A DNA stretch of 64,000 nt from Annona cherimola (taxonomy: Eukaryota; Streptophyta; Magnoliopsida; Magnoliales; Annonaceae). Shown here in pieces: positions 58,540 through 64,000 of the stretch. The translations under genes and the position numbers were made by a program. Within the stretch, counting starts at the first letter, position 1. Every line of letters starts with the position of its first letter. The notes under the pieces were generated by a model. It saw nothing but the letters and a program-made list of their open reading frames with translations, was not told the DNA's origin and searched no databases. The stretch covers positions 87,467,137-87,531,136 of the forward strand of contig CM059972.1 in assembly GCA_030490835.1 (NCBI GenBank). The letters run 5' to 3'.

Positions 58540-59125
58540 TTACCTTTTCATCTTCGTTATGCATTTCTTGGAAGTTCTTCAACATTGTCGGTCATTATCT
58601 CCTCAGCCGTTGATGCCAAACAAGAAGAGAAGTTATTCTGAATTTTAGGAGAGACTATGAGTGGCTATTAGTTGGACCATTTTAGATATTTATGGTATTG
58701 GTTTGACTGTTTACTTGCACAAAAATTATCTTGGAAGAAAACCATAAATTTAGTTGAAAATTAGAAGAGACCAAATCTTATTGTTAAAGAGGTAGTCAAG
58801 AAAGAGATCATTAAATGGCTTGATGCAGAAGTGATTTATCCAATATCAAATAGCTCTTGGATGAATTTAGTGCAATGTCTACATAAGAAAGTTGACATGA
58901 TAATTGTGGCAAATGACAGCAATGAGCTCATTCCTGCTAGGCAAAGAAGAAGGATCATTTTCCTTTACCCTTCATTAATTAAATGTTGGATTGTCTAGCT
59001 AGGAAGGAGTATTATTACTTTCTAGATGAATACTTAAGGTACCATCACATCATAATCACAATAGAAGATCAAGAAAAAATAATATTCACTTGCTCGTATG
59101 GTACATTTGTTTTGTATAGAATTGA
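58540..59125 (+). pseudogene. Athila reverse transcriptase, N-terminal part, truncated
   Basis: HLRYAFLGSSSTLSVIIS near 58550, EVVKKEIIKWLDAEVIYPIS near 58790 and MIIVANDSNELIPA near 58900. In shifted frames KKDHFPLPFIN, LDCLARKEYYYFLDEYLRY and DQEKIIFTCSYGTF run to about 59115. The sequence then stops matching, before the catalytic YxDD. 58331-58540 is a decayed linker. Confidence 0.88.
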
Positions 59126-59395
59126 TAATTTGATAAATAATAACACATTGTGTCGGGAGTGAGCATACGTTAATGCTTGTGTGAAAAAATCACTTGAAGA
59201 TATGTGTTTGGAGCATTTAGACATTAAATATTAACTCCAAGCAAAACACAATAGTTTTTATGATATTTTGGTTTGAAATTAAATAAATAAATATTTATTA
59301 TTGAAAAATTAAATGGCATACAATAATTTTAATTCATAAATTAGCTTATCGAATTAATTTACATGATATTAAATAATAGTGCTCTCCCACCCATG
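59126..59395. other. AT-rich junction sequence
   Basis: Between the broken Athila RT and the LINE. Nothing recognised. Confidence 0.4.
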
Positions 59396-59537
59396 TCCCG
59401 AAAGGCAATTTTTTCGTGCTCAAGACAGAGTAGAGGAAGAATAGGGTTTTCTCTTCCAAAGGTTCATTGGTTTTTAATCGGCTCCAAATTATTTAGGTAA
59501 GAACATTAGGAAGCTACGAACTCTTTAGAACTTAGGT

Positions 59538-60165
59538 ATGGCCACCCGCACAGACAATCTCCTCCTGGACGAGCTTCAGGCATTGTCATTACTGGAGGAT
59601 TCCTTTTGCCAAATCAACCCGGCTAATCCTGCATCAATCTTATGCTCTATTTGGGCAAATAAATCATATAATAAGGAACTTTTCGAATCCTTGTTGAAGT
59701 GTTTGTAGAAAACTAAGGGCTCTTTCCATCTCATAGAATTGAGAGAAAATCTATTCGTTATAAATCTTAATGGGGAAGAAGACAAAAGTAAGGTTATAGC
59801 AGGATGCCCTTGGATTTTAGAAAGGCCTCTTATTCTGCTTGTTGACATTTTTGAACTCACTGTTCCCACCAACATAACAATGGTTAAACACCATTTCGGC
59901 TTCTTGTAAGTGATCTTCAATTGTTGGTTGATAAACAGGTTGTGGGCAGGATGATTGGACGGTCTTTCGAGGAGCATGTGGAAGTTACAGCAACAGATTT
60001 GGGGCTCAAGCTAAAAGTGGTAGTGGATGCAAGGGAGCCCCTTAGAAGAGGAATTTTCATTAGATCGGCTCACAAAGTCGGCTATGAGTATGTTTTCAGT
60101 ATGAGAAATTACCTATTTTTGTTACTTCTATGGGATAATAGGACATATGTATAACGATTGCAATG
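59538..60165 (+). pseudogene. LINE ORF1 (DUF4283 and zinc-knuckle type)
   Basis: ATG at 59538 (MATRTDNLLLDELQ). It is followed by SLLKCL then a TAG, and ELRENLFVINL and KVIAGCPWILERPLILL, the typical DUF4283 pattern of plant LINE ORF1. Later FELTVPTNI and, in other frames, LDGLSRSM and a decayed CCHC knuckle (GIIGHMYNDC) near 60120-60163. It would bind RNA as the LINE nucleoprotein. It is broken by several stops. Confidence 0.8.
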
Positions 60166-61640
60166 AATATGAAAGATTGGGAAAGCAATTAGGGGAGGCA
60201 TATTTGCTTTATAGAGTCATCTGGGGCGAGAAATCGAGCAATGGGGTTAAAATACAAAATGAGGCAAGCGCAGTGGAGAGCCAATGAAGTACTTGGGTGT
60301 TAGAGCTTCAAAAACTAACCTAGATGGAGTGCCCGATGTTCATTTTCATGTGGACCTAGAGAGGAATCTTATATGGACAGAAGAGAGGTTGTGTTAGGGC
60401 TGATGATTGGGACAATAGAGACAACCAATTTGCAGTTGATAGGGCAAATTGAGAGGGATAGTTAGCCACTGATCATGAAGAAAGGGAGAACCACATTTCC
60501 ATTCACTGTGGTGTTAGAACAGATGGATTGGTGCATAGAATCAACCATCTCGATGCTTGAAATCTCGGCAGCATGGGAAATCTGCGATTCGACAAGGAAA
60601 ACATGAAACACACGCAATATCCAACCCCAATACAACCCTCAACACAAGTTGATGGTGAATAGCAGCATTGTCACATCTCCTGTAAAGGGAAGTCTTGGAA
60701 AGCCGATGCAAGCTAATGTGGATATGGGAGGCAGTGGGGAGGTTGGATGCACTGCCAATGGTCTCATTGACCAACCACTATGTGCTCGACGACTTGGGGG
60801 AGAAAAGGAGTGTTTATTCTAATGGCCTAACCTCCCACCTACCATAGAGGTCACATTCCCCTCTACCCACACTTTCGGCGGATGGTATTAATGATGACAA
60901 GGCACATATACCAACCAGTTATTGTGTAAATTAGAATTCTTCAACCAAGGACTGACCCCACTTGCTCATTAGTTGTTTGGAATGTGAACAATATAGTCAT
61001 TTGACAATGGGCAAAGACAATTGACAACAGACCTCTAGGGGAGATGAGGGCTTTGATATGAGATATGGACAACCAACAGGCTTAGATATAACATAGATGG
61101 TTATGACAGAAAAAGAAAAATCAAGTCATTGTGCAGGGAATCCCTCCATACATGAATCCCCTAAGAGGAGTGACCAGAAATCTAAGGGGCAATCGAAGGG
61201 GTGGCAAGAGTAGGGGAAATTTGATCAAATAAGCACTATTGTTCTCAATTCAATTCTAACAGTCATCATAAAAGGCAGTCCAACGCAGAAGAAATAAAAC
61301 TCTAACATCAGACAAACTTGAAGTCAAAGATAAGCAAGTCTTCTATAGATGATGAGGTGGAGGTTAAGACTAGCTCTCAGCCTCACCGTGCATAAATGTC
61401 GATTAAGCATGGAATTGTTGTGGGCTTGGGAATCCATATACAATTTGATATCTTCTTAATTGGTCAAGAAATAAGATCCCAAATTATGATTTCTTAGTGA
61501 AACTAAAAGAACACATCAAGAGATGAAACCATTGAGAAGGAGGTTGAAGTTTGAATGTTACTTATCAGTTGACCCAGATGAAAGAAGGGGAGGATTAACC
61601 TTATTTTGGTAAGAAAGCTAGGGAGTAACGGTTAGAAGCT
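60166..61640 (+). other. LINE ORF1 tail and inter-ORF region, decayed
   Basis: No conserved domain readable. TTTGGAATGTGAACAATATA near 60973 may be the remains of the WNVRGLN block that opens L1 endonucleases. Confidence 0.5.
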
Positions 61641-62120
61641 ATTCAAAACATGACATTGATATGGACTTGGTGGGCTGGATGTTCATAAGCTTCTATCGTC
61701 ATCCAGTAATTGGAAGGAGAGTGGAGTGTTAGAATCTCATTAGCCAGCTTAGTAGGTAATTTGGGCTTCCTTGGTTTCTCATGGGTGATTTAATGAAGTT
61801 GTAGGCCCTTCAAAGTTCAATAGTAACAGATTGACACCAGAATCACAAATGGATCAGTTCTGGGAGATGATTGATAGTTGCAATCTTATAGCCCTAGGAT
61901 TTGTGGGGCCCAAAATGACTTAGAAGAATAATAGAAGAGTGATGTGTCGAATGGAGCCGAGGTTGGATCAAGGACTCTCTACTCCATAATAGTTGAACTT
62001 ATTCCCTCATGCGAAGTCGTATTTGTTGCATCATCAGATCATCTTCCCATCAAACTTGTGTTCAATTCCCAAGTCCAAAGGCCAAAAACCCATGAAAGAG
62101 TTTAGATATGAATAATTTTG
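61641..62120 (+). pseudogene. LINE endonuclease remnant
   Basis: Blocks PWFLMGD (61770-61790 area), DQFWEMIDSCNLIALGF and GPKM (61850-61920), then MEPRLDQGLS, in changing frames. They match the GDFNE, DxxGLxDLGFxGPxFTW and RLDR motifs of plant L1 AP endonucleases. Inactive. Confidence 0.82.
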
Positions 62121-62639
62121 GTCCCATGATCAAGAATCTAAGAACATTATTGATCAAGTCTAATCATCTCAAGCACAATGCGGGGCTTCTCTAAGTGACA
62201 CCTTGATGCAAAAAATTTGCAAGTGTCGCACTAAACTCTCCAAATGGAACAAAGCAAAACAAGGTAATATTGCTCAAGCTATTCAGGAAAAACAAATAGA
62301 GCGAAGCAATCTCCACTCCCAAAATCCATCTGATCAAGGAGACATGATTATTAAGGAAGTTGAGCAACAAATAATTTGCTTTTGGAGGATGAGGAGGCAA
62401 TGTGTAGTTAAAGAGCTAAGGTTCATTGCCTTTAGCAAGGGGAATGAAACATTGCTTTTTTCATCGAATGGCTTCTAATAGGAGATGACAACATTTCATT
62501 GAAGCCTTCTGAGATAATCACAACACTTGGATAGTTAAACAATAGGATATGCAAAAGCTTGATTTAAAGCACTCTCAGGAGATCTCCAAAAGCTCCACTC
62601 CATCTAATTTCCAATAGATCTCAAACCTCATACTAGAGG
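62121..62639 (+). pseudogene. LINE linker between endonuclease and RT
   Basis: The open stretch 62203-62478 has KCRTKLSKWNKAKQGN and related Lys-, Glu- and Gln-rich helical sequence ending WRMRRQCV. This is the usual linker before the RT, where intact members have W-x-QRSR. Confidence 0.7.
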
Positions 62640-64000
62640 AATATCTGATGTAGAAAGTGATGAGCTTATCAAGCTTCTTACTATGGATGAAATCACCTCG
62701 GCTCTTAAAGTAATGGCTCCATCAAAGGCTCTTAGTCCTGATGGTATGTCTACAGGCTTTTGTTAGAAATATTGGTATACAATGGGTTAGGATGTCTTTA
62801 AAGTATGCTACTCTTTTATGCGAACAACAAACCCTTCAGCAATGTCGGCAATTGAGGCTATTGAACTTGACTACCATTGTCTTCACCCCAAAGGGGAGGA
62901 GGGAGCTAAAACTCTCTCTAACTTCCGTCTTATCAGCTTATGCAATGTGGCTTCTAAAAATTTGGGTAAAAGTTTTGTGAATGGAGTGAAAATTTGCCTT
63001 CAACGAATTATCTCTGCCCAACAATGTGCTTTCATCCCAGGCTATCAAATATTAGATAACATATTAATGGCTTATGAGGTCATCCTTTTGCTACTTAAAA
63101 GAAAGCAAGGGGAGTAGCTGGAGGTTCCAGTTAAGTTAGATATGTCCAAGGCATATGACAAGGTGGAGTGGGAATACCTTAGCAACATAATGCTTTCCTT
63201 AAATTGATCATGACATGTGTGAAGTCAGTGAGATATCAGATTGACCTCAATGGCTTCAAAACTGGATTTTTCAAACCTAGTCATGGGTTAAGACAAAGTG
63301 ACACACTTTCTCCATACCTTTTCCTCATACATGCTTAAGGTCTATCACTTCTCATCACTAGTGCACATCAACATCGAATTCTCAAGGGAGTCCATATGGT
63401 CCAATAATCACTCATTCATTCTTTGCGATGATGCACTTCTATTTCTAAAAGCAAATGGCCAGGAGATCCATTATATGCTTAAACTCCTTCGGTAGCACCA
63501 TGAATGCTTGGGACAGGTGGTTAATGTCAATAAAATAACCTTATATTTTAGCTCAAACACTAGGCATGCAGTCCGTTAAGAAGTTGAGAGAGAGCTTGAC
63601 ACAGTGGGTCCACAAATCCAAACCTACCTTGGCCTCGCCATCTGGTTGGGTTGATAAAAAAAGACCATGCTTAAAGGTTTGAAGGAGAGAGAATATGGTA
63701 GAAAATACAAGGCTAGGAAAGGAAATCTCCTCTCTTGTGGTGGAAAGGCAACTCTTTTAAAAGTAGTAGCACATGCAATCCTCACCCACACTATGAGCAT
63801 CTTCTTTCTCCTTAAGTCATATTGTAAGGAAATTTATAGCATGTTCAACAAATTCTGGTGGGAGAAGCGAAAGATAAGTTGAGTGGCTTGGAATGAAATG
63901 TGCGTGGAAAATCTTACAGGAGGGTTTGGCTTCAAGGATATCATCACATTCAACATCGCCCTTCTAGCAAAGAAAGTTTAGCATCTCTCAACCACCTCTG
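62640..64000 (+). pseudogene. LINE reverse transcriptase, decayed and cut by window edge
   Basis: Blocks in order: NFRLISLCNVASK near 62920, QQCAFIPGYQILDNILMAYE near 63020, LDMSKAYDKVEW at 63136-63171, FKPSHGLRQSDTLSPYLFL near 63273, and LCDDALLFLKA at 63421 (the catalytic pair D-D, where FADD is usual). ERIW..KIQG and LWWKGNSFK-like blocks follow 63690, and NKFWWEKRKIS lies near 63848. There are at least five frameshifts or stops. The RNase H-like tail and poly(A) are beyond 64000. Confidence 0.88.

Larger units (their letters stand above)
31775..59125 (+). mobile_element. decayed Athila-type Ty3/gypsy element, split by a 21-kb insertion
   Basis: The 5' LTR (about 31775-32985), a degenerate primer site (32986) and a gag start (34981) lie left of the inserted element at 35481-56727. 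The rest of gag, the protease region and the start of reverse transcriptase lie right of it (56737-59125). Both halves carry Athila signatures and join at one gag codon boundary. The element ends abruptly inside RT near 59125; RNase H, integrase and the 3' LTR are missing. Many stops and frameshifts throughout show it is old. Confidence 0.85.
59396..64000 (+). mobile_element. decayed plant L1-type LINE, 3' end beyond window
   Basis: The order is ORF1 (59538 on), endonuclease blocks (about 61690-61960) and reverse transcriptase (62640 to the edge), all on the plus strand with many stops and frameshifts. The 5' edge is a guess from a GC-richer leader at 59396-59537. The 3' end with its A tail lies outside. 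Confidence 0.85.

Overview
This is a plant nuclear window, probably from a eudicot: it is AT-rich and built almost entirely of transposable elements of plant-specific lineages (Sirevirus-type Ty1/copia, chromovirus-type Ty3/gypsy, Athila, plant L1 LINE, MULE, TRIM and MITEs). The species cannot be named from sequence alone. No complete single-copy host gene was found. Three short open segments around the gypsy insertion (4894-4969, 5035-5172, 13969-14070) may be exons of a host gene that I cannot identify.

Layout. 1-2727: two 3' ends of one copia family lying tail to tail; the right one keeps an RNase H fragment and a full 3' LTR. 2728-5172: AT-rich sequence ending in candidate exons. 5173-13921: a complete Ty3/gypsy chromovirus on the minus strand, with LTRs that look identical by eye, an intact 1.64-kilo-residue gag-pol frame and a perfect GAAAT target duplication. 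13922-23882: AT-rich sequence with MITEs, polypyrimidine and polypurine blocks and dispersed repeats. 23888-25472: a solo LTR of the same copia family with a perfect GTATT duplication. 25473-31770: tandem duplications, a 287-bp MITE nested in a dispersed repeat, and a tandem three-LTR TRIM. 31775-59125: a decayed Athila element split by a 21-kb insertion. 59396-64000: a decayed L1-type LINE that runs off the right edge.

The most unusual structure is the insertion inside Athila. An element with long inverted termini (35481-56727) sits in the Athila gag, between two halves of its reading frame. Each terminus holds a tandem array of units of about 200 bp, themselves full of a 10-bp GGTTAGATGC-like repeat. 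A degenerate 9-bp duplication suggests a Mutator-like (MULE) origin; no transposase is visible. One of the terminal arrays was then hit by a nearly complete Sirevirus-like copia element (44233-55105, minus strand, TSD ATATT). The order of events is therefore Athila, then MULE, then copia.

The copia family dominates (a full element, two 3' ends and a solo LTR). Its LTRs carry many copies of the palindrome AGTCGACT. The full copy also has a third frame (46358-47938) behind a host-like CT-rich leader, and this frame is absent from the copy at the left edge. Only the gypsy element looks coding-competent; the copia element has near-identical LTRs but several TGA stops.
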